This document shows positions 36,479-45,784 of a DNA stretch of 64,000 nt, in pieces; the first letter of the stretch is position 1, and every line of letters starts with the position of its first letter. Origin of the DNA: Lachnospiraceae bacterium (GTDB lineage Bacteria > Bacillota > Clostridia > Lachnospirales > Lachnospiraceae); the NCBI GenBank assembly GCA_020860755.1, contig JAJBTQ010000033.1:127036-191035 (forward strand), in the 5' to 3' direction. A program made the position numbers and the translations under genes. The notes under the pieces are model-generated. The model saw only the letters and a list, made by a program, of their open reading frames with translations, was not told where the DNA came from and did not search any database.

Positions 36479-37720
36479 ATGAAGACAGCAGGCATCATCG
36501 CCGAATACAATCCGTTTCACAACGGACATCAATTTCACATGGAAGAGACCAGGCGCCTGACCGGTGCGGACTATATCGTCGTCGCATTAAGCGGCAGCTT
36601 TGTCCAGCGCGGCGCGCCCGCTCTCTTAAACAAATATGACCGCGCCCGCCTGGCTCTTTTAGGCGGCGCGGATCTTGTATTTGAGCTGCCTGTCACTTCC
36701 GCGCTCCAGAGCGCCGAGGGGTTTGCCACAGGCGGCATCTGTCTTCTTTCCGGTCTCGGCGTCGTGGACGAGGTGAGCTGCGGCTGTGAGCTCGCCGGAT
36801 CCGATCCCGATTCCTTTTCGCAGGTGGTCAAGCTGCTCTTGGATGAGCCGCCGGCCTATAAAAAACATCTTGCCTCCGACCTTACGAAGGGCATGAGTTT
36901 TCCAAAGGCGCGGGAATCTGCTGTCACTGCCTGTCTGGGAGAGGACGCTGCCCGTCTCCTCTCCGGGCCAAACGATATCCTCGCTCTGGAATATGCCAAG
37001 GCGATCCAAAAAAGCGACAGTGACATGCACCTCACTCTGATCCCCCGGCGGGGAAGTTCCCACGAAAGCGGTTCCATCTCCGACGGATATTCTTCCGCCA
37101 CGGCGATCCGGAATCTCCTGCTCACATCCGATGCGGCAAACATCTCCGATCTGCTGCGGCCAAACGTACCCGAGGAGTCATATACTTTTCTCATGGAATC
37201 TTTCAGGGAACACCGCTGTCTCGGGGAACACGATTTTTCCGATCTCCTCTTCTACGCGCTCACGAAAAGCCGGGCACAGTTAAATGACTTCGGACCGGCA
37301 AATTCCGATCTGGCCGGCCGCACGGCAAATCAGCTGGAACACTTTACCGGCTGGACCGAATTCGCCGCCCTTTTAAAGACGCGGAACCGGACCTACACCG
37401 CGATCAGCCGCTATCTGACCCACATCCTTTTAGGGATCCGACGGGAAGACCTCGCTCTCGCCGCAAAATATCACGGCGCACCCTATGCACGGCTGCTCGG
37501 CCTGCGAAAGGAAGCCTCTCCTGTCTTAAAAGCCATCCGTCAGAATGCGGATATCCCCATTTTGACACGACCGGCACATGACCGTCAGACGTTAAATAAA
37601 ACGCAGAGCCGTCTGTTTGAGCTGGATCTGCAGGCGTCCGAGATCTATCGTCAGCTCTTGCAGTCCCGTTCCGGATATGAGATCAAATCCGAGCTTCGTC
37701 AGCCTCTGATCACCATCTGA
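36479..37720 (+). CDS. tmcAL: tRNA(Met) cytidine acetate ligase TmcAL
   Basis: This 413-residue nucleotidyltransferase-fold protein has GIIAEYNPFHNGHQFH, where HNGH is the nucleotidyltransferase signature, and ALSGSFVQRGAPA. B. subtilis TmcAL makes N4-acetylcytidine at the wobble base of elongator tRNA-Met using acetate. It lies 14 bases after the DAHP synthase gene and could be in the same transcript. The end of the gene runs into an 11-bp tandem repeat. Confidence 0.92.
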   Translation: MKTAGIIAEYNPFHNGHQFHMEETRRLTGADYIVVALSGSFVQRGAPALLNKYDRARLALLGGADLVFELPVTSALQSAEGFATGGICLLSGLGVVDEVSCGCELAGSDPDSFSQVVKLLLDEPPAYKKHLASDLTKGMSFPKARESAVTACLGEDAARLLSGPNDILALEYAKAIQKSDSDMHLTLIPRRGSSHESGSISDGYSSATAIRNLLLTSDAANISDLLRPNVPEESYTFLMESFREHRCLGEHDFSDLLFYALTKSRAQLNDFGPANSDLAGRTANQLEHFTGWTEFAALLKTRNRTYTAISRYLTHILLGIRREDLALAAKYHGAPYARLLGLRKEASPVLKAIRQNADIPILTRPAHDRQTLNKTQSRLFELDLQASEIYRQLLQSRSGYEIKSELRQPLITI

Positions 37721-37755
37721 CCATTATCTGATCATTATCTGATTACCATCTGATT
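37712..37755. repeat. Four tandem 11-bp repeats upstream of pyc
   Basis: Four imperfect 11-bp units (ACCATCTGACC, ATTATCTGATC, ATTATCTGATT, ACCATCTGATT) begin in the last codons of tmcAL. They end 35 bases before the pyc -35 box. An 11-bp period is about one helical turn, so a protein could bind the same face of each unit. Confidence 0.7.
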
Positions 37756-37790
37756 ACAATCATAAACATTTTATAAAATGTATGATATAT

Positions 37791-37819
37791 TTGCATTTCC
37801 CCCTTCTTTCCTCTATACT
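37791..37819 (+). promoter_or_regulatory. Promoter of pyruvate carboxylase gene
   Basis: TTGCAT and TATACT are separated by a 17-base, pyrimidine-rich spacer, about 40 bases before the start codon. Confidence 0.65.
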
Positions 37820-37861
37820 ATAGAATAGGTTGTTATCACTATAAAAAAAGGGGGAACTCAA

Positions 37862-40800
37862 ATGAACTCAAACGCACAGATCAAGCCTTTTAAAAAGGTT
37901 CTGGTTGCAAACCGTGGTGAGATCGCCATTCGTGTGTTCCGTGCATTAAACGAACTCGGCATCACCACTGTGAGTGTTTTTTCCAAGGAAGACAAGTATG
38001 CGCTTTTCCACTCAAAAGCAGATGAGGCTTATCCGTTAAATCCCGACATGGGCCCCATCGATGCATATCTGGACATTGATACGATCATCAAGATCGCTCT
38101 GGCCGCGAATGTCGACGCAATCCATCCCGGCTACGGCTTTCTCTCGGAAAATCCGAATTTTGTGGATGCCTGTGAGCAAAACGGCATCGTCTTTATCGGA
38201 CCGTCCAGCGAGATCATGAATGCCATGGGCGACAAGATCTCGTCCAAAAAGATCGCCATTGATGCAGATGTTCCCATCATTCCCGGTGTGGACTATGCCA
38301 TCAAGACGACCGAGCAGGCCAAGGAGATCGCGCAGAAAGTCGGCTTCCCGATCATGCTGAAGGCTTCCAACGGCGGCGGCGGCCGCGGCATGCGTATCGT
38401 AGATCGCCTTGAGGACATGGAGCAGGAGTTCGAAGAGGCAAAGAACGAGTCCAAGAAGGCATTCGGTGATGATCTGATCTTCATCGAAAAATATTTAAAG
38501 AGCCCGAAGCACATCGAGGTGCAGGTCCTTGCCGACAACTATGGCAATGTCGTCCATCTGTTTGACCGTGACTGTTCCGTGCAGCGCCGTCATCAGAAGG
38601 TCGTGGAATACGCGCCCGCATTTTCCGTCCCGGATGAAACGCGGCAGATCATCTTTGACTCGGCGATCCGCCTCTGCAAAAATGTGAACTACCGCAACGC
38701 CGGCACACTGGAGTTTTTGGTGGATGCCGACAACAATCCGTACTTTATCGAGATGAATCCCAGGATCCAGGTCGAGCACTCCGTCAGTGAGATGATCACC
38801 GGCATCGACATCGTGCAGTCCCAGATCCTGGTCGCCGAAGGTTATCCGCTGGATTCCATGGAAGTAAATATTCCTTCCCAGGATACCGTTCACTGCAACG
38901 GTTACTCCATTCAGACCCGTGTCACGACCGAGGATCCGACCAACAACTTCCTGCCGGATACCGGAGAGATCACCGTATATCGTACCGGATCCGGAAACGG
39001 GATCCGTATGGACGGCGGGAATGCCTACACGGGCGCGATCATCTCCCCGTTCTATGACAGCCTTTTAGTGAAGGTCATCTCCTTAGACCGCACGTTTGAG
39101 GGCGCGATCAAGCGTTCCAACCGCGCGCTCCATGAGATCCGGATCCGCGGCGTCAAGACAAACATTCCGTTTTTGATCAATGTGTTGAACCACCCCACGT
39201 TCATGAGCGGGCAGTGCTACACCACATTCATTGAGGAGACTCCGGAGCTGTTCGAATTGACCTTAAGTCAGGACCGTGCCACGAAGATCATAGAATTCTT
39301 AGGCGAACGGATCGTAAACTCGGGTGTAGAGAGCAAGCCGTTTTACGAGAACCGCAAAGTGCCGGTCTATGACAGGGACAAGCCGGTTTACGGCGCCCGG
39401 GATGAATTCTTAAAGCTCGGAGCTTCGGACTTTACACAAAAGATCCTCGGAGAGAAAAAGCTGTATGTCACGGATACATCCATGCGTGACGCGCAGCAGT
39501 CTCTCATCGCGACCCGCATGAGGACCAGAGATCTGGTCGGCGGTGCCTATGCGACAAACGCATTTATGCAGAACGCGTTTTCCGTGGAGTGCTGGGGAGG
39601 TGCGACGTACGACACCGCCTACCGTTTCTTAAAAGAGTCTCCGTGGAAGCGCCTGGAGCTGCTCAGACAGCGCATGCCGAATACACTGCTTCAGATGCTG
39701 CTGCGTGCGTCCAACGCTGTCGGCTATACAAACTATCCGGACAATGTCGTAAAGAAATTTATCGAGGTCTCCGCTAACCACGGCATTGATGTCTTCCGCG
39801 TTTTCGACAGTTTAAACTGGGTAGAGAATATGAAGATGCCGATCGAGGAGTGCTTAAAGACCGGCCGGATCGTCGAGGGCACGATCTGCTATACCGGAGA
39901 CATCACAAGCCCGAATGAGACAAAATATACCCTTGACTACTACGTGGACATGGCCTTAGAACTTGAAAAGCTCGGCTGCCACATCATCGCGATCAAGGAT
40001 ATGGCGGGCCTCTTAAAGCCGCGTGCTGCAAGGGAGCTTATCACCTCCTTAAAGCAGGACCTGAAAATTCCGGTCCACCTGCACACCCACGATTCCACCG
40101 GCGCCGGCATGAGCACCGTTTTGATGGCCTCAGAGGCGGGTGTGGACATCGTCGATCTCGCGATCGAGTCCATGGCATCCATGACAAGCCAGCCTTCCAT
40201 GAACGCTGTTGTTGAGGCACTGCGCGGAAGCGAGCGCGACACCGGTCTCGACTTTGAAGAGCTGGATATCCTGTCCCGCTACTACAGCCGGATCCGCAAG
40301 GTATACGAACAGTTCGAGAGCGATATGAAAGCCCCGAACGCGGAGATCTATAAATATGAGATTCCGGGCGGCCAGTATTCCAACCTGCTCGCTCAGGTGT
40401 CCAGCATGGGTTCCCCGGATGACTTCGAGGACATCAAACAGCTGTACAAGGATGCGAACGATCTGCTCGGGAACATCGTAAAGGTGACGCCTTCATCCAA
40501 GGCGGTCGGCGATCTGGCGATCTTCATGTTCAAGAACGGCCTGACAAAGGACAACATCCTGACCAAGGGCGCGGAGCTCTCGTATCCGGATTCCGTCGTC
40601 TCCTACTTCCAGGGCATGATGGGTCAGCCCTACGGCGGGTTCCCGGCGGATCTGCAGCGGATCGTCTTAAAAGACATCGAGCCGCTCACTGACCGGCCGG
40701 GCAAGACGCTTCCGCCGGAAGACTTTGATGCGATCAAGAAGCACCTGATCGAGACATACCACTACGAGGATAAGTCTGAGGAAGTGATGACGCAGAAGGC

Positions 40801-41350
40801 GATCAGCTATGCCCTCTATCCGAAGGTATACGAGGATTACTGCGAACACTTCGAGATGTACAACGATGTGACGAGGCTGGAGAGCCACGTATACTTCTAC
40901 GGTCTCAGGAAAAACGAGGAGACGGTCCTCCCGATCGGAGACGGCAAAAACATCCTGATCAAGTATCTCGAGATGAGCGATCCGGATCCGAACGGCATGC
41001 GGATCTTAACCTTTGCGGTAAACGGAATTCTGCGAACCGTCAAGATTCTCGACAAGAGCCTGGAAGTCAAGTCGGATACCCGCTTAAAGGCGGACAAGAA
41101 CAACCCGCAGCATATGGGTTCCTCGATCCCGGGCACGGTCGGAAAGATTCTGGTCAAGGAGGGCGATGTCGTCACCAAGAACACGCCTCTGATGACCGTC
41201 GAGGCGATGAAGATGGAGACCACCGTTGTCTCCAAGGTAAACGGCACTGTGGACAAGATCTACGTAGACCCGGGCGACTCGGTCAACCAGGGCGATCTTC
41301 TGATCTCCTTCCATTTCCTGGAGGACGAAGAGCCGGCCGAAGAAAAATAG
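37862..41350 (+). CDS. pyc: Pyruvate carboxylase
   Basis: This 1162-residue biotin enzyme has, in order, biotin carboxylase (KVLVANRGEIAIRVFRA...SNGGGGRGMRIV), carboxyltransferase TIM barrel (DTSMRDAQQSLIATRMRT, HTHDSTGAG) and a C-terminal biotin carrier domain with VEAMKMETTV. It turns pyruvate into oxaloacetate to feed aspartate-family synthesis, fitting with lysA nearby. Full length for the alpha4 form. GGGGG lies 7 bases before the ATG. It is monocistronic, ending at a strong terminator. Confidence 0.98.
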   Translation: MNSNAQIKPFKKVLVANRGEIAIRVFRALNELGITTVSVFSKEDKYALFHSKADEAYPLNPDMGPIDAYLDIDTIIKIALAANVDAIHPGYGFLSENPNFVDACEQNGIVFIGPSSEIMNAMGDKISSKKIAIDADVPIIPGVDYAIKTTEQAKEIAQKVGFPIMLKASNGGGGRGMRIVDRLEDMEQEFEEAKNESKKAFGDDLIFIEKYLKSPKHIEVQVLADNYGNVVHLFDRDCSVQRRHQKVVEYAPAFSVPDETRQIIFDSAIRLCKNVNYRNAGTLEFLVDADNNPYFIEMNPRIQVEHSVSEMITGIDIVQSQILVAEGYPLDSMEVNIPSQDTVHCNGYSIQTRVTTEDPTNNFLPDTGEITVYRTGSGNGIRMDGGNAYTGAIISPFYDSLLVKVISLDRTFEGAIKRSNRALHEIRIRGVKTNIPFLINVLNHPTFMSGQCYTTFIEETPELFELTLSQDRATKIIEFLGERIVNSGVESKPFYENRKVPVYDRDKPVYGARDEFLKLGASDFTQKILGEKKLYVTDTSMRDAQQSLIATRMRTRDLVGGAYATNAFMQNAFSVECWGGATYDTAYRFLKESPWKRLELLRQRMPNTLLQMLLRASNAVGYTNYPDNVVKKFIEVSANHGIDVFRVFDSLNWVENMKMPIEECLKTGRIVEGTICYTGDITSPNETKYTLDYYVDMALELEKLGCHIIAIKDMAGLLKPRAARELITSLKQDLKIPVHLHTHDSTGAGMSTVLMASEAGVDIVDLAIESMASMTSQPSMNAVVEALRGSERDTGLDFEELDILSRYYSRIRKVYEQFESDMKAPNAEIYKYEIPGGQYSNLLAQVSSMGSPDDFEDIKQLYKDANDLLGNIVKVTPSSKAVGDLAIFMFKNGLTKDNILTKGAELSYPDSVVSYFQGMMGQPYGGFPADLQRIVLKDIEPLTDRPGKTLPPEDFDAIKKHLIETYHYEDKSEEVMTQKAISYALYPKVYEDYCEHFEMYNDVTRLESHVYFYGLRKNEETVLPIGDGKNILIKYLEMSDPDPNGMRILTFAVNGILRTVKILDKSLEVKSDTRLKADKNNPQHMGSSIPGTVGKILVKEGDVVTKNTPLMTVEAMKMETTVVSKVNGTVDKIYVDPGDSVNQGDLLISFHFLEDEEPAEEK

Positions 41351-41395
41351 TTCATTTATCAAACAGCATGAATAAAGCGCGCTGCGCATAAAAAA

Positions 41396-41449
41396 CGGGG
41401 CAGACCCCAAAGCCGATCAACCGGCTTAAAAGGTCTGCCCCGATTTTTT
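41396..41449. terminator. Bidirectional terminator between pyc and the lipoprotein gene
   Basis: The 11-bp perfect stem CGGGGCAGACC/GGTCTGCCCCG encloses a second small hairpin (AAGCCG/CGGCTT). T runs follow on both strands (TTTTTT on plus, TTTTT on minus), so it ends both convergent genes. Confidence 0.88.
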
Positions 41450-41458
41450 AATCTCACT

Positions 41459-42436
41459 CTATTCCTGTTCTTCGTTTTCCTGCCCGGATTCTTCCGACTG
41501 TTCCTCCGGCTGCTCTTCGGACTGCTCTTCCGGCTGCTCTTCGGACTGCTCCTCTTCCGGTGCCGGTTCCTCCGCGGGACGCACACTGTGATAGACCGTG
41601 TACATATTGTCCTCACTCGTCTCATCGCTTAAGGTACCCACCGGGTAGGTGAAATAGACTGCCACGTAATCCGTGTAGTCCTTGATCATCACATAGATGC
41701 ACCGCTCCCCGTAAGTCTTGTCCGGCTCATAGGTCTCCCCGGCCTCCCGGACGAGCAGATTTTCTGTTGCGCCCATCCCGGCATAGATCTCTGACCCATC
41801 CGGGCTCCGGAATCCGTTTTCGGAAAGATTTCTCACGGTAAAGAGAAGCTTCGGCTCCGTCATCCCATAAGTCGGAGACGGAAAGTCCGCCGGCACATAA
41901 ACCTCATAGTCTAAGACCACAAGTTCCCCGTCCTCGGGAATTTCAAAATCAGCCGGATCGATCCGGTCTGACTCATCACCAAATCCGTTGTTGGCCGCGA
42001 TCGCGTAATCCACATATTCGGCATCCTGACTCTGTGTTGTCACGTTTGTCACCCTCACATACACCGTGTGGTATGTTTCGTCCTGCGGCGAGTAGAGTGC
42101 GGTCTCGACCCAGGTTCCGAGCGGAACGGGATCCGTCTCTGATGTCTCACTTCCGATCCGGGCGTCCGTGATATCCGGGGCATCCATCGCTTCGAGAGCC
42201 TCATAGGCTGTCGTCTCGATCTCGGCTGCTTCTTCCCCGGCTTCATCCTCCGGCTCCTCCACAGTATCTCCGGGACCCTCGACTTCGGCTGCGAGCTTGT
42301 CTGTCGCCACTTCCTCAGTCGTTCCTTCCAGATCCTCCGCTCCCGCAGATTCTTGGTCCGTATCGGAACTGCTCCCGCAGGCACTTACCGTCAGCGCCAG
42401 CGTGCCGATCAATATACAGACTGCTAATTTCTTCAT
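41459..42436 (-). CDS. Lipoprotein with acidic low-complexity tail
   Basis: This 325-residue secreted lipoprotein has a signal MKKLAVCILIGTLALTVSAC with cysteine 20 as the anchor, an acidic linker, a central domain of about 190 residues, and a C-terminal tail built on repeated SEEQPEEQ units. I do not recognise the central domain. It may be a DUF4352-like immunoglobulin fold (VRVTNVTTQSQDAEYVDYAIAAN), but this is uncertain. It starts 4 bases after the porB stop codon, so it is probably expressed with the oxidoreductase operon. Confidence 0.8.
   Translation of the reverse strand: MKKLAVCILIGTLALTVSACGSSSDTDQESAGAEDLEGTTEEVATDKLAAEVEGPGDTVEEPEDEAGEEAAEIETTAYEALEAMDAPDITDARIGSETSETDPVPLGTWVETALYSPQDETYHTVYVRVTNVTTQSQDAEYVDYAIAANNGFGDESDRIDPADFEIPEDGELVVLDYEVYVPADFPSPTYGMTEPKLLFTVRNLSENGFRSPDGSEIYAGMGATENLLVREAGETYEPDKTYGERCIYVMIKDYTDYVAVYFTYPVGTLSDETSEDNMYTVYHSVRPAEEPAPEEEQSEEQPEEQSEEQPEEQSEESGQENEEQE
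41496..41560. repeat. 24-bp coding tandem repeat in the lipoprotein gene
   Basis: Two and a half 24-bp units (gactgctcttccggctgctc plus cctg-like variants on the plus strand) encode repeated SEEQPEEQ at the C terminus. Such repeats can expand and contract by slippage. Confidence 0.75.
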
Positions 42437-42440
42437 TCAT

Positions 42441-43385
42441 TCACCTCGCGCATTTGTATTGAAGGTCTTCCCAACGCCGATCCACCTCTTCCTGGAACCG
42501 GACAATGAGATCCTCGTTTCCCGGCTCAAAGAGATGCCGAAACCTTCCCTGCTCCCGCAGGAAGTCTTCGATGGGCAGTTTTTTCCTGGGTTCATAGGTA
42601 AGCCGCCAGGTTCCGTGCTCCACCTCAAACATAGGCCAGTAGCAGGTGTCCACCGCCAGCCTGCAGATCTTCATGATGTCCGCCGCCTCATAGCGCCATC
42701 CTCTCGGACAGGGAGCCAGGATATTTAAAAATGCCGCTCCCTCGGTATAGATCGCCTTCTCGGACTTTTTGTGAATGTCGGAAAAATTCCCCACTGTCGT
42801 GGTCTGCCCCACATATGCCACATTGTGATCCGCAATGATGGAGGTCAGATCCTTGCGGCTTTGCATCTTTCCGTTTGACTCGCTCCCCACAGGGGTCGTC
42901 GTGGTATCTGCAAACATCGGCGTCGCAGAGGAGCGCTGGATCCCGGTGTTCATATAGGCGCCGTTGTCATAGCAGACATAGACCATATCGTGTCCGCGCT
43001 CCATGGCGCCGGAGAGGGACTGGAATCCGATATCGTACGTGCCGCCGTCTCCGCCGAACGTGAGAAACTTAAAAGTGACATCCTCCGGCAGTCTGCCGCG
43101 CTTTTTTAACGCTTTATATGCCGTCTCAGCGCCGCTTAAAGTCGCGCCGCCGTTCTCAAACGCATTGTGGATATAGCTGTCCTCCCAGGATGTATAAGGG
43201 TACATAAACGAGGAGACTTCCAGACATCCGGTCGCGTTTCCGATGACCGCCTGATCTCCTTCGTGAAGGGCCCGAAGCACGGCGCGCACCGCAATCGTGG
43301 CGCCGCATCCGGCACACATCCTGTGTCCGGGAGCAAGGCGTTCCGGTTTGCTCATAACCTGTTTGAAATTGTACTTTTCAGCCAT
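42441..43385 (-). CDS. porB: 2-oxoacid:ferredoxin oxidoreductase, beta subunit
   Basis: This 314-residue thiamine-diphosphate subunit has HRMCAGCGATIAVRAVLRAL and the cofactor motif FGGDGGTYDIGFQSLSGA...YDNGAYMNTG. It is the last of four subunits in the order gamma-delta-alpha-beta. The complex cleaves or makes a 2-oxoacid such as pyruvate with ferredoxin and CoA. Pyruvate is likely but 2-oxoisovalerate is possible. GGAGGAGGAG precedes the ATG. Confidence 0.9.
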   Translation of the reverse strand: MAEKYNFKQVMSKPERLAPGHRMCAGCGATIAVRAVLRALHEGDQAVIGNATGCLEVSSFMYPYTSWEDSYIHNAFENGGATLSGAETAYKALKKRGRLPEDVTFKFLTFGGDGGTYDIGFQSLSGAMERGHDMVYVCYDNGAYMNTGIQRSSATPMFADTTTTPVGSESNGKMQSRKDLTSIIADHNVAYVGQTTTVGNFSDIHKKSEKAIYTEGAAFLNILAPCPRGWRYEAADIMKICRLAVDTCYWPMFEVEHGTWRLTYEPRKKLPIEDFLREQGRFRHLFEPGNEDLIVRFQEEVDRRWEDLQYKCAR

Positions 43386-43403
43386 AACCGGTCTCCTCCT
43401 CCC

Positions 43404-44585
43404 CTATTTTCGCAATCCGATATACTGATACTGCTCGATCTCTTTTCCGGCGGCGACGGACTCCTCCATGGCGGCGAAGACTTCCTTCGCGTCATCCGTG
43501 GTGAAATCCCGGCCGCCGAGACCGTAGATATAGTTTGTCGTATTTAAATACACCTTCTGTTTGTATAAGCCCGCCGTGATCTCCGCACCCAGAGGACCGC
43601 CGTTGCCGTTGTAGCTCTCGCACCGGTCTAAAATGGCCAGCGCCCTGGCGTTTTTCACGGCATTCGCGATCTCCTCCGCCGGGAACGGGCGAAACACGCG
43701 CAGCTTTAAAATACCGACTTTCTTTCCCTCAGCGCGCAGCTCATCCGCCGCTTCCTTTGCGGTGCCGGCCGCGGAACCGATGAGGACCATGATATAGTCC
43801 GCGTCTTCGGTTAAGTATTCCTCAAAATATCCGTACTCTCTCCCCGAGAGCGCGGCGTATTCTTTTGCGACTTCAAGGATGACCGGCTTCGCGCTTTCCA
43901 TGGCCATCCGCTGGTTTTTTCGCGCCTCCATCACAAAATTGGAGAGTGCATAGGGTCCCACAGAGACCGGCTTTCCGGGATTGAGCATATATTCTTCCGG
44001 CTCATACTCGCCGACGAACGCGCGCACTTTCTCATCCTCCAAAAGGTCGATGTTCTCGACCGCATGGCTCGTGATAAAGCCGTCCTGACAGATCATAACG
44101 GGCAGACGCACTCCCGTATGCTCCGCGATCCGATACGCCTGGATCATGTTGTCATAGACTTCCTGATTATTCTCCGCATAGATCTGGATCCACCCGGTAT
44201 CGCGGGCACCCATTCCGTCCGTGTGGTCACAGTTTATGTTAATCGGTCCGGACAGTGTCCGGTTTACTAAAGCCAGAACGATGGGCAGGCGGTTGGACGC
44301 CGCCAAAAGCAGCTCCTCCCACATCAGGGCAAGCCCCGCCGACGAGGTGGCCGTTAAGGTCCTCGCTCCCGCCGCCTCGGAACCGATGCATGCACTCATT
44401 GCGGAGTGTTCACTCTCCACCGGGATAAACTCGGTGTCGATCTCGCCGTTCGCGATAAAGGTGGAGACCATCTCCGGGATCTCCGTGGACGGCGTGATCG
44501 GAAATGCCGGCATCACGTCCGGATCTATCTGCCGGATCGCCCATGCGACTGCTTCATTCCCCGACATTCTGTCTCTCACAGCCAT
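43404..44585 (-). CDS. porA: 2-oxoacid:ferredoxin oxidoreductase, alpha subunit
   Basis: This 393-residue subunit has the pyrimidine-binding domain GNEAVAWAIRQIDPDVMPAFPITP, the SEHSAMSACIGSEAAGART block and the VNRTLSGPININCDHTD motif. I chose ATG 44585 because GGAGG lies 10 bases upstream and it overlaps the delta stop codon by one base (TAATG); the track start adds 14 residues inside the delta gene. Confidence 0.91.
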   Translation of the reverse strand: MAVRDRMSGNEAVAWAIRQIDPDVMPAFPITPSTEIPEMVSTFIANGEIDTEFIPVESEHSAMSACIGSEAAGARTLTATSSAGLALMWEELLLAASNRLPIVLALVNRTLSGPININCDHTDGMGARDTGWIQIYAENNQEVYDNMIQAYRIAEHTGVRLPVMICQDGFITSHAVENIDLLEDEKVRAFVGEYEPEEYMLNPGKPVSVGPYALSNFVMEARKNQRMAMESAKPVILEVAKEYAALSGREYGYFEEYLTEDADYIMVLIGSAAGTAKEAADELRAEGKKVGILKLRVFRPFPAEEIANAVKNARALAILDRCESYNGNGGPLGAEITAGLYKQKVYLNTTNYIYGLGGRDFTTDDAKEVFAAMEESVAAGKEIEQYQYIGLRK

Positions 44586-44890
44586 TACTTCACACCCTCC
44601 TTCATCTCGATGGCCCCGAAGGGGCACACCTTGGCACAGATCCCGCAGCCTTTGCAGTGATCCAAGTCAAAGGCAAGGCGCTTCCCGTCCTTTACCGGGA
44701 TGCTGCTGTCCGGGCAGACCGGTGTGCACATCAGACACTGCTTGCACTTATCCGTATGATACACCGGCGTAAAGTTCCGCCATTCCCCGGTCTGAAACTG
44801 CTTTGATGTGCCTGCGGCGAAGATCTGCATCCCTTCCGTCATACCGGTATACGGTGTCTTTTCATTGATGTTTGTGGTGTCTGTTCTCAT
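44585..44890 (-). CDS. porD: 2-oxoacid:ferredoxin oxidoreductase, delta subunit
   Basis: This 101-residue 2[4Fe-4S] ferredoxin-like subunit has CKQCLMCTPVCPDSSI and CKGCGICAKVCPFGAIEM. It passes electrons from the thiamine centre to free ferredoxin. It starts 3 bases after the gamma stop codon. Confidence 0.93.
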   Translation of the reverse strand: MRTDTTNINEKTPYTGMTEGMQIFAAGTSKQFQTGEWRNFTPVYHTDKCKQCLMCTPVCPDSSIPVKDGKRLAFDLDHCKGCGICAKVCPFGAIEMKEGVK

Positions 44891-44893
44891 CCT

Positions 44894-45469
44894 CTATACT
44901 CCCAATGCATCGAATGTCATCATAAGCGCCTTCATATTGCCCTCAATGACCTCCGGCTTGTTTTCAAACTTATGCTGATAAGAATTCCTCATCTCATCTA
45001 AAAACGTCTCTTTCGGCATTACCTCAGATACGGCGACTACGGCCGCCAGCATCGGAGAATTCGGAAAATATCTTCCAAGTGCCTCCTCCGAGATACGTCT
45101 GGCATCGACAGTGTACACTTCTCCATCGCACTCACCCAGCTCTGAACGAATCTCCTCAGGTGTGCGGGCCGTATTCACAATGATCGCGCCCCTGCTTTGT
45201 AATCCCGCGGTCACATCCACGGTATGGAGCAGCGTCTCGTCCACTACCACTACAAAATCGGGATCGTAGATGTTGGAGTGTACCCGGATGACATCATCGC
45301 TGATCCGGTTGAACGCGGTGATCGGCGCGCCCATCCGTTCCGGACCGTACTCCGGAAATCCCTGTACCTGTTTTCCGGTCGCAAAGGCGACGTCCGCCAG
45401 CAAAAGTGCCGCTGTCTTGGTTCCCTGGCCGCCCCGGCCATGCCATCTGATCTCGATTCCGTTTCGCAT
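44894..45469 (-). CDS. porC: 2-oxoacid:ferredoxin oxidoreductase, gamma subunit
   Basis: This 191-residue protein has the gamma hallmark IRWHGRGGQGTKTAALLLADVA and FPEYGPERMGAP. It is the first gene of the four-subunit operon, behind a clear promoter at 45505-45533. Clostridia usually carry the single-chain PFOR, so the four-subunit form is an added or alternative enzyme. Confidence 0.92.
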   Translation of the reverse strand: MRNGIEIRWHGRGGQGTKTAALLLADVAFATGKQVQGFPEYGPERMGAPITAFNRISDDVIRVHSNIYDPDFVVVVDETLLHTVDVTAGLQSRGAIIVNTARTPEEIRSELGECDGEVYTVDARRISEEALGRYFPNSPMLAAVVAVSEVMPKETFLDEMRNSYQHKFENKPEVIEGNMKALMMTFDALGV

Positions 45470-45504
45470 CGCGATTCTTCCTTTCCCCTTTTGTGTACCG
45501 AATC

Positions 45505-45533
45505 AGTATACTAATTTTCTTCGCCAAAGTAAA
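45505..45533 (-). promoter_or_regulatory. Promoter of the porCDAB operon
   Basis: TTTACT and TATACT on the minus strand are separated by 17 bases, about 36 bases before the porC start. The 375-base gap upstream otherwise holds only the tRNA-Leu gene, its terminator and its promoter. Confidence 0.6.
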
Positions 45534-45610
45534 GGATTTCTCCCGAATTTCCACTCATTTTTCATCTGCGGGACGAGGAAAAACCTCATCGTTTCGCCCC
45601 GCGAAACAAC

Positions 45611-45640
45611 AAAAAAAGCCCGTTTTAAGGGCTTTTCTTT
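45611..45640 (-). terminator. Terminator of tRNA-Leu
   Basis: The stem AAAAGCCC/GGGCTTTT has a 7-base loop and a T-rich tail on the minus strand, 6 bases past the tRNA 3-prime end. Confidence 0.75.
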
Positions 45641-45645
45641 TTGTA

Positions 45646-45727
45646 TGCCGCTGGCCGGACTCGAACCGGCACGGTGTAAGCCGCTTGATTTTGAGTCAAG
45701 TGCGTCTGCCAATTCCGCCACAGCGGC
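45646..45727 (-). tRNA. tRNA-Leu (anticodon CAA)
   Basis: An 82-base class II cloverleaf has acceptor stem GCCGCTG/CAGCGGC, anticodon stem CTTGA/TCAAG with loop CTCAAAA (anticodon CAA, reading TTG), a long variable arm, T loop TTCGAGT and discriminator A. CCA is not encoded. Confidence 0.93.
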
Positions 45728-45755
45728 GCGTCGCCTGCAGTTCACAAGCGAGGAT

Positions 45756-45784
45756 AGCGTAACACAACCGGGTCAAAAAAGCAA
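45756..45784 (-). promoter_or_regulatory. Promoter of tRNA-Leu
   Basis: TTGCTT and TACGCT on the minus strand are separated by 17 bases, ending 29 bases before the mature 5-prime end. A nearby TTGACC has poorer spacing. Confidence 0.45.
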
